Of a stretch of DNA of 64,000 nucleotides, positions 1-13,309 are shown piece after piece. The notes under the pieces were generated by a model. It saw only the letters and a program-made list of their open reading frames with translations, was not told the DNA's origin and ran no database searches. Positions within the stretch are counted from its first letter, which is position 1. Each line of letters begins with the position of its first letter. The stretch spans positions 12,627,891-12,691,890 of the forward strand of contig NW_022145615.1 of the NCBI RefSeq assembly GCF_000002235.5, read 5' to 3'. The translations under genes were made by a program, and so were the position numbers. This stretch comes from Strongylocentrotus purpuratus (Eukaryota; Echinodermata; Echinoidea; Camarodonta; Strongylocentrotidae).

Positions 1-96
1 GGCGTGTTTGACCAAAGTTATTATGCGTTTCATATCTAAATCAGAAACAATTGCTAATTTTATAGTTGAATTTATGCTTTTGAGAAGTAACTAAAT

Positions 97-162
97 ATTT
101 GTAAAGCGCTTAGAGACATTTGTATTAAGCGCTATATACAAATTAAATATTATTATTATTAA
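97..162 (+). repeat. LINE/SINE 3' tail fragment (L2-like) with ATT run
   Basis: The sequence contains AAGCGCTTAGAGACATTTG followed by AAGCGCTATATACAAA and a run of ATT. This pattern of paired AGCGCT motifs ending in a short microsatellite is typical of 3' tails of L2/CR1-type LINEs and of the SINEs that use them in marine animals. The same tail with small changes follows the tRNA-Ala copies near 52.5-56.3 kb. Nothing of a LINE body is present upstream, so this is a 5'-truncated insertion or SINE remnant. Family assignment rests on memory of the motif, not on a search. Confidence 0.6.
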
Positions 163-766
163 CTTCAAACTCAAGAATAAACAAATATGATAATTTTCTA
201 AGGAAAATTTTGCAATCATCTATATCCTCTGTTCAACTTTAAATTGTCTTTTACAGATATATCTTCATTATAAACATGCATTGTCAAATCATTTGGTAGT
301 TGTTTTAACAAATGCATCCCTCTTGGCATTTCCTTAGACTTTTAACTATTAGAAAACTATTAATTTATCGTGCCTTTCAAGTAAGATACGCAGGCAAGCA
401 GGTGCAATTGAAATATAAGGAGATGGATTTGATGGCAAAATGACATTGGAAGACAAGAAGTTTGAAGGCGTGTCAAAATGAAATCAATGCAAGGATCTAA
501 ATAAAATCAATGAATCATTGAAGCATTAATCAAATCAATTTCTTTTAAAGGATTTCAAATTTATATTATACATTGTATATACATTATCATGACTTCGATC
601 AGTATTCATAGTATCGGTCCAAACTTTATATAAAGGGAGATTCTGGCAAGAGTTTTTTTAATAAGAAAAAAATGGTGCTCAGTCTGCCGTGACAGCAATG
701 GTATTTTCATGATCATGATATAGTTGGACGACAAATATATATGTATATATATTTCTTAACCATGAA
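163..766. other. AT-rich intergenic DNA, nothing recognised
   Basis: No open frame of coding character, RNA gene or element end was seen here. Confidence 0.6.
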
Positions 767-845
767 ATAGAATAGAATAGAATAGAATTTTATTGTCTTC
801 TTCCTAAAAGAAGAAACTTTCCTCTTAGGTGATCTTACATAAAAT
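767..845 (-). repeat. Non-LTR retroposon 3' end with TATTC tail
   Basis: Read on the minus strand, the segment ends in GACAATAAAATTC followed by about four TATTC units. A short tandem tail after a polyadenylation-like AATAAA is the usual 3' end of a non-LTR retrotransposon. Only the terminal 80 or so bases can be delimited. Confidence 0.4.
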
Positions 846-1398
846 TTCACAACTTTTACAAAATATATAATATAAATACAATCCTACCCAAAAATCAAAT
901 GCGTAAAATCAAATATATACAATGTGAAATTATATATGGAGCTATACCAAAATTGAGAAGAATTTTTATACATATAATTATATGCGAACTTTATGAGGAA
1001 GTTTAACGCATTACGTTGCTAGATCTACACAATTTCTTAAAGTTACTCTCGAAGTAAGAACAAGCATCTTGTAAACTATTATATAGTACCCAATATTAAC
1101 TTGATAGTATGTTGCATCTACAACAATTTATTGAGAGGTATAAACTTTCTCCTTAACAGTGTATTTCTATTTCTATAATTTCATTACTAGAACTATGGAA
1201 TAACGGCATTAAAACTCTTTTGTGTTTTTTTCTCATCATACAAGATATAACAAATAATCTTATACTTTTCGATTATAGATGAAAATAGTCAATGAGTGAA
1301 ACTATGGGAACCACAAGGGCGTTGTTAAATGCATGCAAACGCATGGTTGTTGTGAGATAACGTACTGTCTCTCAGTTTTTGTTGTTAATCCCATTATT

Positions 1399-1400
<2 letters not shown>
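846..1400. other. AT-rich intergenic DNA, nothing recognised
   Basis: No gene or bounded repeat was seen. Confidence 0.6.
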
Positions 1401-1458
<58 letters not shown>

Positions 1459-1469
1459 AAGATAGAGAT

Positions 1470-1505
<36 letters not shown>

Positions 1506-1515
1506 TGAGAGAGAG
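1401..1515. repeat. (GA)n microsatellite
   Basis: A nearly pure GA dinucleotide tract of about 115 bp with occasional A insertions. The frame through it gives only Arg-Glu repeats and is not a gene. Confidence 0.97.
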
Positions 1516-2250
1516 ATAAACGTAGCAAAATCAAATCTATAATGGCAAATGTTATTAATTATACACGATTAAATTGATAATTGGAACATGTAAAACATCA
1601 TCAAGCTTTTAATATATCTTTATTCTAAACTTAACAACATAAAAATATGGATGTACAATTGAAGGCACATCCTGGTGAATATCAGTTTACGAAATTAAGA
1701 TTATTAATATCAACTATTATGTAAGAAATCCCCAATTCTTAGTATATCCATTTCTATGGATTAAAAGGAATTGTAATGGGATTAAAAGTGGTATATATTC
1801 CTCCCTCATAAATCAATATTGAATATGACATTGTAAAAGTTATACTAATTATGTAGATTCCTATTATTTAATTAGAACGTCTGAAAACAACCAAAGAGAG
1901 CCCTTTCTCTTTTTTCCCGATTGTTTTTTAAACATATAAATTCATGCAGCATTTCGTCCCCACTGGCACGCTTCATTCAATAATTAAAAAAGAAACGGTT
2001 ACATTAATTTCAAGAATTCAATTCATGCTCGTTTTGAAAAGGAAACGTGTTGGTCTTACCAGTTGACGATCCTTTTCCTTCCAATCGTGTACACTTCAAA
2101 TTAAACGAGAGAGAATCCGGCGAGTGGATGTAAAGAATACGTCTTAACTGACGAAATCACAAAGTACAATGTAAATTAATCACTGTAATGAACGCATTTG
2201 GCTACCACATACCCCTTCTAGCAGTAGCAGCAGCTCGTTGATGTAAATCG
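1516..2250. other. AT-rich intergenic DNA, nothing recognised
   Basis: No gene, RNA or bounded element was seen. Base composition becomes less AT-rich after about 2080. Confidence 0.55.
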
Positions 2251-2579
2251 CTTTGGCGCTCAAGTCACTACGCTGTCCACCCGTCAAAATAAAAGCAACA
2301 AGGCTTGAAAGAACGAAGGATGCGGAATTTGACAACGCCACAGGTTCCCGCCAAAAATGCGCTTCCTTAGCCGTCTGCCTCGCTCAACTCGTCCTTCTCA
2401 TCTCAATTGGAATAAGTGCAGGGACCATGATTTCTTGCGTTGGTAGCGACATGGAAACGGAACTCACCAGAGAGATAGGGGGAGATGAAGAGTGGGGAAT
2501 AGGCGATTTTGTTTTTAATTATTACAATCCTCCCCGGTAAGTGGCTCGTTTGTCGTTGGAAAGCGGAGATGATGGGCGA

Positions 2580-2690
2580 CGCTGATTGGTCCAATATAGA
2601 GCTAGGGGGTGAGTGCATCGGTGGTGGAGACCAATCACAGAGGTGTGTATATAGGCGTATTTAACAATGCGTGGCTTTTACTGATTTCAC
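2580..2690 (+). promoter_or_regulatory. Promoter-like patch (CCAAT boxes plus TATA)
   Basis: ATTGG and CCAAT occur at about 2584-2595, another CCAAT at about 2631, and TATATAG at about 2646, some 15 bp beyond the last CCAAT. The surrounding 2250-2700 is less AT-rich than its flanks. A GTAAGT donor-like site lies at about 2537 on the plus strand. No clear coding exon follows: the first ATG downstream opens a frame of only about 16 codons. It could serve a non-coding transcript, a first non-coding exon or nothing at all. Confidence 0.3.
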
Positions 2691-2899
2691 ATGTGTTTGC
2701 TTGTAATAGGAATATAGCGAATTAGTATAATATGAGTGATGTTTATCATTTTCTTGATAATAGGTGTTGTAGGTTTTAAGGAGTAGAGGGAAGAAGCGGT
2801 AAAGGACACCCGCGTGAACGAAGTAAATGGCTACAAAACAGAAGTGCTCATCAGAGTAATATTGTGTTTCGTTGATAATGAAAGATCTTTAAGATAAGG

Positions 2900-2985
2900 T
2901 AGAGAGAGAGAGAGAGAGAGAGAGAAAAAAAAAAAGAGAGAGAGAGAGAGAAAGAGAGAGAGATGGAGAGAGTGGTGGAGGGAGA
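2900..2985. repeat. (GA)n microsatellite with A-run interruption
   Basis: GA repeats interrupted by a run of ten or more A residues near 2925-2935. Confidence 0.95.
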
Positions 2986-4500
2986 CAGAAAGTGTAAGCC
3001 CGATATATGATCACTCTATAGTTGTTGTATTAATGTGAGCGTTTGTTGTTAACCAATGTTATATTTCATTTCAAAATGTGCAGCATTGTTCGTAAACAGG
3101 GTTTTATGTGTGATTGTTTCGGTGTTTTTTTCCACTTAAATGATAAGTTTGAAAAATTCCTCTAGTATTAATGTTTTTCCACCGAGCTTTTATTTTTGTG
3201 TCTTGGGTTTATACGACACTTCTGTCTAAAACAATTACCTGTTCAGTGTTCAGTTCAGTTGGAAATGGTATTAAATCAACACATTTCATAACATAATTAC
3301 ATCAACTGATAATTTCTGTCCAATACTGCTTAATCTCTTAATTCCCTTCTTGATTAAATACCTTAAAAATATTCCACTGATAAAGAGATGTCAGGATTTA
3401 ATCCCGTATACTAACGCAAGATGGATGCGAAGGCGTTTTTATTCCATTTTCTAATCATACCATTCCATACTTTCATAACTTCATGCTCAAAATAATGCAG
3501 ATCTTTGTTGCCTATTTTCATAACAGTTTTGAATAATAATTCATCTGAAAAGATTTTGTCTTTCCATTTGTAGTAATAGCTTGTTAGTTTTTTGTTTAAA
3601 TTTTATTTCTTCATTCAATAACTTGGTGTAAAATAAATAAATATTACAGAAAAATGAAATAAACACATTTTCAGGGATTACAAATTACTTTTAAATACAT
3701 TAAAAAGTGCGCATATGGAAAAATTAACATTTGAAGTTGTGAACGCAAGAGATCACCGTCCTTAAAAAAAAAAATTAGCAGATGTTTCTGTATTTATTGA
3801 AAATCAAATACAAAATATTCAATGAACATTATTAGGATATAATAAAATTGATTTACATAAAATGTGACTACTGAAATACCAAAATGAAAACTTAAAAGTA
3901 AGGAAGTAAATCTAAGAATCAAGATAAATACAGAGGCCAACTATCATATTAAAGAAAGAAAGCTTAAGTCGATAGCAGCAAGGAAGGGGGGGGGGCACAT
4001 GGCGCTGTTATAAGAGTATGTAGGCCAAATAGAAGGACAGCAATGAAATTAGTCTGAACTGAAAATACCCGTATCCTCATTAAGGTTCAAATGAGTTGAT
4101 TTTGTACAAAAAATAATGAGTGTTCCTTACTTCTTCAACACGGAAGCAAACGTTTCTTTACAATTTGACAGTTGTTTGATGGGTAGGTGTCAAGTTAGTT
4201 AGACAGTCATTTTTTCTTAGCATATATAATCCATGGTTCTTATCGTCGTACTGCCATAACGTATCAGCCAATTAATATACCCACTAATCATTTTAATTAG
4301 TCATTAACGGCATAGCTTCGCATAATTGCTGTTGGAACTTATGTAAAATTACACGACGCACAGAAATTGTTATACTTGTAGAGCAAGTTTAAAAATGATA
4401 ACCAATAAACCTTTAATGACATTTCTCGCAAAACCTATCAGTTTTAGCTTTGAGTTTCCAAAGAGGGTACAATATGTTCTACTCCAATTTTGCTTTAATT
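2986..4500. other. AT-rich intergenic DNA, nothing recognised
   Basis: Apart from a 10-base G run near 3987, no gene or repeat boundary was found. Confidence 0.55.
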
Positions 4501-4519
4501 TTAGACCTCCAATGAGATT

Positions 4520-4628
4520 TTTTTTTGTTTGATTTTATTTATTTTATTTTTTTAAATTTTTTTTATTTTTTTTTTTTTTTTTATTTTTTATTTATTTATT
4601 TTTTTTTTTTTTTTTTTTTTGGGGGGGG
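4520..4628. repeat. T-rich homopolymer tract ending in a G run
   Basis: About 100 bp are almost entirely T with scattered A, and pass directly into eight G residues at 4621-4628. Confidence 0.95.
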
Positions 4629-4911
4629 ATTTAGGTGGGTTGGGCGAATTTAGATATAAGATATATAAGATATTCACTAAAATACCCCCATTATCACAAG
4701 CACTAAAAAAACCTCCTGCTTTCGGGTCCAGTCGATTCAATTTTCAAGGTTGTCTCTGCTCATTCGACTTTTTACGCTATCAAATTGAATCCACCCTTAC
4801 AATCGTCATGATATGTGAATGTTGAATAGTCGCTAGTCATGACACGGGCTCCTTTCCATCTCTACTTTCCGATCCATAAGATGCAAGCTTCTGACTGCGG
4901 TGACCCTTCAC

Positions 4912-5181
4912 CAAGTAGCGTAGCGGGAGCCTACTCATTGAGGTGGCACGATATGGGAGGGGGGGGGGGCGTCGGCTTTACTCAGAAAATGAAACACGAA
5001 TTAAAATAATAATGACTAGGGGTCGGTGGGAGATGTGGTGGGGCGTCTTCTTTTCCCGTCCTTCCTCCTTTCTCCCTTTTCCCTTTCTCTCTTTACTCAT
5101 TTTGTCTATCTTTTTTACTTTTGGTTACCGCTCGATGGGGGAAGGGGGACGTGCCCCATGCCCTCTATAGCTATGCCACTG
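4912..5181. mobile_element. Degenerate hAT-like MITE
   Basis: The right end, read inward on the minus strand, is CAGTGGCATAGCTATAG. The left end, CAAGTAGCGTAGC, is an imperfect match to it. CAGTGGCGTA-type ends are common in hAT-family non-autonomous elements. The interior carries a 12-base G tract (about 4958-4969) and further G-rich segments. I found no convincing 8-bp target duplication, so the boundaries are provisional. Confidence 0.4.
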
Positions 5182-5182
5182 T

Positions 5183-6335
5183 TCTCAACGCCCTGGTGCC
5201 TTTGCAGTATTGTAGCTGGGATAATTGATTCGACTATCATACGCGTGGACGGACAGACAGACGAAATCCTCTTCTAGTCTGTTTCAGATGACTCTTGAAC
5301 AAAACGCATCCACGGTTCACAAAATGGACTTGGGCCTTCCACTCGACAGCCGTCTTAAAAATCATTTGCGTAATCATGATAACTCTGTGTGCAAAAAAAA
5401 GACAGGTAGATGGACTGACAATCAAGAACTTTACTAGTCGTAGTAACCAGACGTGCTTTATTTTGAGTTCACAGTTCCGGTTTGTGGTTTTCATGCGCGT
5501 GTTTCAACAAAGATAAATCACAATCATTTTACCAGAAATACAATTAGACATGGAATAATTAGGAATTCCAACATTGGCATGGATAAAGCTACGAAGATAG
5601 ATACATAGATGGAAAGACAGATGGATATAAAGATAGATAGAATATGTGGAATGTAATTATGATTCTGTGGTCTGTACTTAGAATTATAGCAAAACAGTTT
5701 TGTGATAAACCTGAATACAAACCCCACCTGTATTTCTACAGTGTGAAATTGAATATGGACACAAACTATGCCGGGAATTTAAAACAAATGTTTATGGAAC
5801 AGGAAGACAAGGGCAAGTTTCGGACACACCAAAATACGAGTCACACGGATTTCGGAAAAAACAACTAAAGATTTATAACTATAACTATGACTACAACTAT
5901 AACTACAAACATAACTATAATTCAAAGGAATCTACATGTAAGTAGAATAAAACAAGATAACCCATCTTAGCGTAGCTAAATAAGATTATGCTCTAGATGG
6001 GAAAATATGAAAAACAACAAAGACGAACAAGTTGCAAAGAATATCTTAATGAAGTAGAACGATCGGAAAAGACGTCAAAGAATATTAAGATAAAGAAAAA
6101 ATACAAGACACTGAGCAGAACAACATTTTGAAAAGATGACAACTGATATAAAAACGAGAAAACAATTAATAATAATAATGACTAGCGAGGATGGAGAAGA
6201 GGTAAATGAATAATTCTAAAAGAGTCACAATGATTACGTTAATGACAATGGCATTATGGACAGATATTGGTTCTTAAAGATGGAAAGTAATGTACCGTAT
6301 AGAAATAACGAATGCTTTTTTGTTGTTGTGATGTT
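5183..6335. other. Intergenic DNA with two weak microsatellites
   Basis: A GATA/GACA-rich stretch lies at about 5590-5640 and an AACTAY hexamer-like array at about 5873-5925. Nothing else was recognised. Confidence 0.55.
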
Positions 6336-6339
6336 GTAA

Positions 6340-6545
6340 AGCATGTTCCACTCGGCGCCTTGCTGTGTGTGAGAAGAAGCATTAGTAGCGAAGCAGACGA
6401 CACTGCGTGTAGTTATGGGTGATAATTGGCGCGAAACTGTCAATTATATTCTTCTGCGTGGTTACTTTGACGAGACGCGAAACGACGACGCCCGAACGCA
6501 CGGCGGCGACCGATACGAATTAATGCTGCGTTATGCGTAATAATG
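6340..6545. other. CpG-rich unique patch (possible regulatory DNA)
   Basis: This stretch is clearly richer in CpG and in G+C than its AT-rich surroundings (for example GGCGCGAAAC, GACGAGACGCGAAACGACG), contains no repeat, and has no coding frame of any length. In a sparsely methylated invertebrate genome such islands are often cis-regulatory, but no specific factor sites are claimed. Confidence 0.25.
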
Positions 6546-7765
6546 ATTACCGAATGATAGGATGAAAAAAAATAATGATAAGAGAGAGGGGAAATAAAGA
6601 AATGTTGGAAGATGACAGAATGATGTAAGAAAAATAATGACGAGACAGGGGGAAATGTTGAAGAAAATGTGGAAAGATTGGTCACAGACCTTCGTTTATC
6701 GTGGTTATGGTAATGTTGTGCAAGGAAAAATAAAATAAAATTATGAACAAAATAATAAACCGTATGTATACGGGCCTACTCTTCCACAAGCGGAAGTACC
6801 AGCCCCGCAAAAAAGTAGTGTATAACTAGATGTTAACACTTTAAAAACTACAGTAACCAAAAATATATTTCTTGCCAGAGAAAAAAAAAGGGTAACATAA
6901 CAATGGAAGTTTTTCACATTATTGGTGTGAAAAAAATATGTTGAATAATTATGGATGAAAACATATACAGTGCTTTCCAAAGTAGAATTTACGGCTGAAT
7001 GGAGTAAGTACGAAACATGATACAGCTAAGGTACACGAGGTAAGCATTTAACTTACACATAATGACAACGCGTTCATTTAAAGATTCATAGCTATAAAAC
7101 AGCGACAAAATGTTGTCGGCGGGAAAATAACCTTGTCCCTTTGTTTTGCGATAACTGGAATAAATGGAAAGCAATCTTACAACTTGAGTGATTAACGCCT
7201 GCACCCCGGCATGGGCCTACTATGATCCTGGTGAGATTCTAGCTTTATAGAGCATTTTCCCAAGCAAACAATAGCAGATAGAGTCATTATAGATACTCGC
7301 AGGGGACCATAATAGAGCGTAAACGAAGGAGAAAAACCCGTTGATTTGCATCCGAATTGACCCGCGTGGGATCGCATCAATTATCTCACTCTTTTACACA
7401 ATGCCCGATGGACGATATTATCTGGTTTAAACATATCGGCGCTGAAGTGAGTAAAGGCGAGAGGTAGATATAGAATTAAGACGGGCGCAAATAGTATTTA
7501 GAAAGGATTCCCTAAGGCGATTGATTAAGAGAATGCAATTGAAACAAAAACAAGAAAACTAGAAAACAATGTTTAAATATGAAACCGGCTTCATTACTCA
7601 TTGTGTCCTCAGTGTAAGGTTGTACGTAGAGGTGGCCGGTGATAGAATTCATAATTAAGTCCTTACATAATTTTAAAAAAAAACACCAACTATATTACAT
7701 ACAAATTTAACATATTGAATCTTGACTTTCATGTTAAATATTAATGGCATATAGATTTTTATTTT
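6546..7765. other. AT-rich intergenic DNA, nothing recognised
   Basis: No gene, RNA or bounded repeat was seen. Confidence 0.55.
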
Positions 7766-7767
7766 TC

Positions 7768-7775
7768 GTCTTCTG

Positions 7776-7817
<42 letters not shown>

Positions 7818-8095
7818 ATGATGATGATGATGATGGTGATGGTGATAGTGGTGGTGATGATGATGATGGTGATGATGACGATGGTGATGGTGGTGATGGT
7901 GGTGATGATGATAGTGGTGGTGATGACGATGGTGATGATGGTGATGACGATGATGGTTGAAGTGATGTCAATGATGGTGATGATGATGATGGTGACGATG
8001 GTGAGGGTTATGATATGATAACGTTCATGATGTTAATGATGGTGATGATGGTGATTATGTTGATTATGATGATGGTGATGATAATGATGACGATA
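7768..8095. repeat. TGATGG/GATGAT microsatellite
   Basis: About 330 bp of triplet-type repeats built from TGA, TGG and GAT, with occasional CGA, decaying towards the right. Long open frames through it encode only Met/Val or Ser/Pro runs. Confidence 0.95.
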
Positions 8096-10434
8096 AAATG
8101 ATATCACCACAGAACCACACTCCCTAAACACACATCAACTAATAAAAATTCCCCGTGTATTACAAGCTAATTCACATCATAAGCGCGAAAAGAAAGAGCA
8201 CGATGCATAAGGCGTAGAGTCACAGATGGGTGGCTGACTTCACGATGATGGATCGGTACGCTCCGGGCTATCAGTCGGCTAGCCTCGGCGCCCAAACCTC
8301 CCATCGTCAGAGGGTTACAACAATCAAAGCTCTTTGAATAAATTCCCAATTAAAGTAATAACATGAAGCTACATTTATAACAATCGCTTATGAATACCTA
8401 ATGGTCTCCCTCTTGTAATCCATCTATGTCTCTCCCTAATCCAACTCCTCTCTTAATGAATTTAATCAAATGGGCCTACAATCGGGATTAGCTTTTCCTT
8501 TCATATTTTCTTAAAACGTCCGGATATGACTCTGAATATCATACTTAGAATGATGATAATCTTTGTGTAGCATTTGGTCGATATCCCTTTAGCATTACAG
8601 CCGCCATTGAGAGAGATTAGCTGACATTTCAACGTATACGTATATACTACCCATTTACATAATATACTCGCGCGGGGGAAGGGACAGATTCTCAGCCGAA
8701 ATGGAATTAACCGGACTCTTTTGAAGGGGTAATAATGTCATGCATGGATTAAATTGTTCACTAAACTAATGGACTTCAGTGAGCCCTAATCTCGAAAAAT
8801 CTAAACAACAAACTGGGTGGCTTTGTGAAATGCCTACGCAAGAGCGACAGCCATCCTTAATCTTAGTTTCTTTTAAAACAAATTGTCACGACGTAAATAA
8901 TGAAATCAACGGAAGGTTCGTCAATTTAGGTAAATTATGAGGAGGATAATATTCGTAAAGATCAAAATTGGTAGCCCATTATAGGATTTTATTTCATGCA
9001 TTATATATTTTTAACAAAACACTGATCTGGATGAGTAGGAGTAATCATGATAAGGAGACTCTGAAAATCATCTTATTCCATTTTTCATATTTTGTTTTCG
9101 GTAGTTAAATTTTTATCGCTATTCTATTGTCACGTTACACGTGATTTGCTTGTTATAGGTATGTTTTTTGTTCGGTATTTTCCCTTTTTTTTTTCTTTGT
9201 CTGAACCCCTTTCAAAAACAGCTATTAGCTGACAATGGGCAATCCATTGGTTGTGAATAAATAAATAAATAAATAAATCAAAATATATCAAACCGTATCT
9301 TTAAGTGATACATAAAATAAATCTGTCATTAAAAAAAAATCTCAAAATCCGTCAGACCAGTCTGCAGTATTTGGAAGAATAAGTTATAATGGCAGCAAAT
9401 AATGATGTATAAGTAGTAATTTCGATATATTTGTTTATTATGTTTCATGTCTTTTTTATGTTTATGGGCCCAGTCCAAAAAGAAACAAATTTTCCTATTC
9501 ATTAGCTTCCCGGAATTTGGCGTAATAATGTCCTTCTATATAAAGATCAATTATTACAGATATGCTATTCAAATTATTAATAACACAAATTTCACGACAC
9601 GAAATAAAATGATGAGATAGACACATTCCTTTTGAATTAGAAGTGCAAACTTAGAGAAACAATGTTGGCCCTTCTTATCCGAAAGTTCATGGAATTAATC
9701 AAATTATAAAATGTGTTTGTGAAGTGGTGCTAGGTAGAGTCCATTAAATCCACTGAAAATCATTTTGTGTAATAGCAGATAATCAATGATATCAACACAT
9801 GCAAGTAGGCTTCTTTAAAATTCACTTTTATGAAGTTTCCTTGAAAAACAAGAAGACATAGGAAACAATTAAAAGTACGGTGAAACATATTCTTCAAGGC
9901 AATATTAGGGAGATTACAAAACGCTATTAATATCAATTATCCTAAGATGTGAAAACAGCATAGCAAGCAATGTCATATGTGCCCTGGGGTTATATCAGCA
10001 TGCTTATAACATATACACCCGCATTACCATATTAATCTACTTCAGACTATCCAAGGTATTGCCAAGAGGTATTAAGAGTTAATTGTTCGTTCGTTGCACA
10101 TCTTAAGAGAGATGATTTTTAAGGAGAGTGTGTGGCATGTTCACATTAGCCCATTCTTTTCGGCATTTTCGGGGTGCCATATAGCCATGACAGCGCAGAC
10201 TGGTGAGCGCGAACCGTATATCGCGTGCACAAAGAAGAGTGGGTTTTTATGATGTGCAGGGGTTCAAGACGTTCAAACATGGGTAGATATTGCCATATGT
10301 TAACGGAGCTTTAAACGGTACACCTTACACCCATTGCAATTATACAAACTCTACTCAAGATGGAAAGAGACAGAAATTAAGTCTGAGAATATGATGAAGG
10401 CATGGTAGAGGAGAGACTCGGGGGAGAGAGATGG

Positions 10435-10435
<1 letters not shown>
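8096..10435. other. Intergenic DNA, nothing recognised
   Basis: A short (ATAA)n run lies at about 9258-9280 and a T run at about 9185-9195. A modest CpG-rich segment lies at 8170-8330. No coding exon, RNA gene or element end was found. Confidence 0.55.
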
Positions 10436-10437
<2 letters not shown>

Positions 10438-10501
<64 letters not shown>

Positions 10502-10618
10502 GAGGAAGAGAGGGAGAGAGAAAGAGCTAGAGAGAGTGGGAAAAAGAAATTAAGAGAGAGTGAGAGAGAGAGAAGGAGAAGGAGAAAGAGATATAGAGGT
10601 ATAATATATATATACATA

Positions 10619-10661
<43 letters not shown>

Positions 10662-10668
10662 AAAAAAA
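10438..10668. repeat. (GA)n microsatellite cluster
   Basis: Two GA blocks (10438-10500 and about 10622-10658) are separated by purine-rich sequence and an (AT)n stretch at about 10605-10620. It ends in A and G runs. Confidence 0.95.
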
Positions 10669-10870
10669 AGGGGGGGGGCTGGGATGGGAAAATATCAGTT
10701 TGGAGCTAGAAGGGTGTTAACTCATGAACTTTGATGCCGTTTTGGCTCTTAACAGATGATTAATAATATAACAGGAAGAAGGGTTAAAAACAAACAAACG
10801 AAAACAAGTGCAGAGAAATAAATAGAGGGGACTGAGAAAGAGAAGGAGAGACAGACAGATAGCCAGACAA

Positions 10871-11040
10871 ACACACACACACACACACACACACACCCAC
10901 CCACACACACACACGCACACACGCACGCACATACACACAATTATACAGAGAGAGGGAGAGAAAGAGAGAGAGAGAGGTAGAGAAGAGGGGAAAAAGGGGG
11001 AGTGACAGAAAAAATAGATAAAAAAGAAAGAGAGAGAAAG
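10871..11040. repeat. (CA)n followed by GA-rich microsatellite
   Basis: CA repeats with CCCA and CGCA variants run to about 10937. A GA-rich purine tract follows to about 11040. Confidence 0.95.
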
Positions 11041-13305
11041 ATATCATGACAATTACATACGGTTGATTGCCTGAATTGCCCTGGTATATCGCTATCAAGT
11101 ATGGGATATTCTTTCTTCGGGTGGTAAAATACTCCCAATCCGATCGATTCCAGATTTCTCTCCTAATATTTCTCTCCTTACATGTCATATTTTTTCCTGT
11201 TTGCCTGGATTAGGACTTTTTTCCCATTAAGGTTCAAGTGCTGAGTTTCAATTTAAAGAGGTGGCTTTGGAATAGAGAGTCTCAAATATCAGTGGGTAAC
11301 AGATGACACGTGTTCCCTAAACGACTGACATACACGGTAGTTAGGACTTTGACAGCGTTAAAGGACATCATATCCCTCTTTTCTGGTCAGCCGCCTCGGT
11401 TTTTAAGTGCATTTCAATTGTTCGCTTTAGTTAGTTGCGTTTACTATTCCCCAAACGGGCTAAATATCTCCCTATCGCTGTCAACACAATTTTTTCCTTC
11501 TAATTATTTTTTTCTTTCCATTTTATTTTCTTTTCTCTCTCATATAAGGTTTTTGAAATCATTCTTATTTCCATTATTCGCAATGTTAAACATTTACTTT
11601 TGTCGCCCCCTTGTGGAAGGAAGCCTTTCTTATTTCCTCTTATTCTCACCCCCCCCCCCCCATTTTTATAGATCTTTCTCATCATGATTTCTTCACACTT
11701 TTCGCAGTGTATTAAGTGGGGCTCAACAAATGGTGTATATTATCCAAAAATCAATTCTGCATGGCTTTATTGTGTTGGTGATTAGCAATTGCACATTGGC
11801 ACACATTTATTCTCGATTACGATTGATTTTTTAGATCAGGGAGTTTGAAATACATTTTTTGTGGGTTTGGTTGTTATGTCTTTTGAAATACCAACGATTA
11901 TAACAGACACAACAGAAAATTCCTGACGTCATTCCATTCAGAATGTAATCGTTTTAAGAACAAGAAGTTCAATATTATTCTAAATGAAAAAAGAAAAGAA
12001 AGAAATAGAAGTTGATCATGTTGATGGGAATAAGATACAATGTATACTCGCCAACAAGAAGAAACATGCCTTGTCAAATAGTGTGATTAAAAAAAAAGAA
12101 TATTGCTACAGAATAAGATTACTATATAATCATGTGTTAGTACGGGCCAAATGTACTAATTAGTCTATGATGACAAGTCATGTTTTTTTTAAAAACATTT
12201 TGCGAATCGTTTAATTTCTTTTCCTTTTGATGCATTTCTTACATTGTATGTTTTTTTCGCCTTTCACTGTCATGTGTATTCAAGTAATACTAATAGCCTA
12301 GACTTTAATGTTCCTTTTCACATGCTTTCTAAAATAAATAATAAAGTATGTGATTTAAAAAAAACAATGACGAATTAAGCTACCGTCTTCGTTTTAAATG
12401 AATTTACATGTACAAATCAATTAAATTATTGAATCAATAGTTCAACAATTAAACTGAAAATGAAAAGTTCTTAGACGTTCCTTTAAGTCGTCGGCCGTAC
12501 GCCGGAAAACGAAGAGGTTTCGTCAAGTATTGTTTAGATAAGGACTTCCTCTTTACAATTCTGAAGAGCGAATAACTTCCGCGACGTTCGGAGAAGGCCT
12601 GAGGTGGCAAAATTATTTGCTAGCACGGGTAAAGCGGTAGCTGAAACATAATCATCCTCACCCTCATCATCATCTTCATCATTCTTGCTTCAAAGATGAT
12701 GATCTTAACCGAATTCGTTCCCCCTTTTTTCGCCCATTCCCCCGGGAGAGAGAGAGGGGTAGAAGCAGCGGCAGAAGCAGTCCACCTCTCCCGACAGCAC
12801 AGGGGTACTTCATTACATGTAATCGCTGCGGAACCATCTTGAACGTTCGTTCACCAAATAACACAAAATTGCAATTTAACGAAGGTATAAACAGTAGTAA
12901 ACATTGATATTCGTGCAGCAGAATGCTTAAAGTCTGTTGATATTCTAAGGGTTTTTCAAGCATGTACAACCGCAATGGAGATCTAACAAAATATGGTGTT
13001 ATTTATTTCAATGTATAAGTCTTAAACCACAGGATTTCAATTCAAGGGATCGGCATCACAGAGCGAGGATAATTTCAATCGTTCAAATCAAGAAATATCT
13101 GAATAAAGAAAAAATCTCGAAAGATTATGTAAAAAGCAATAACATTTTCACATCTTCCCCCGATAGCAAAAACGATGGCCTTCCTTGACTATAATACGTG
13201 GCAACGTGTTGGCCTTGCTCTGTCTCGTCCCCCGCGAAAGCTTCGGCTGATATTTCTAATGCAACTCGCTGATTGTATATAGGGATGATTTTATTTTGTC
13301 TGCCG
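11041..13305. other. Intergenic DNA, nothing recognised
   Basis: A 14-base C run lies at about 11650-11661 and a CpG-rich segment at about 12485-12640. No coding exon or element end was found. Confidence 0.55.
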
Positions 13306-13309
13306 GCAG

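Noticed and set aside
2253-2540. 95-codon frame ending at a donor-like GTAAGT
   Set aside because: It opens with a non-ATG codon, has no acceptor-side support and has overlapping frames. Only the nearby promoter-like motifs were kept, at low confidence.
7759-8018. Frames of poly-Met/Val and poly-Ser/Pro
   Set aside because: They are translations of the TGATGG microsatellite.
10784-11188. A 134-codon minus-strand frame
   Set aside because: Most of it is Cys-Val and Ser-Leu runs from the CA and GA microsatellites, and the remainder has no coding character.
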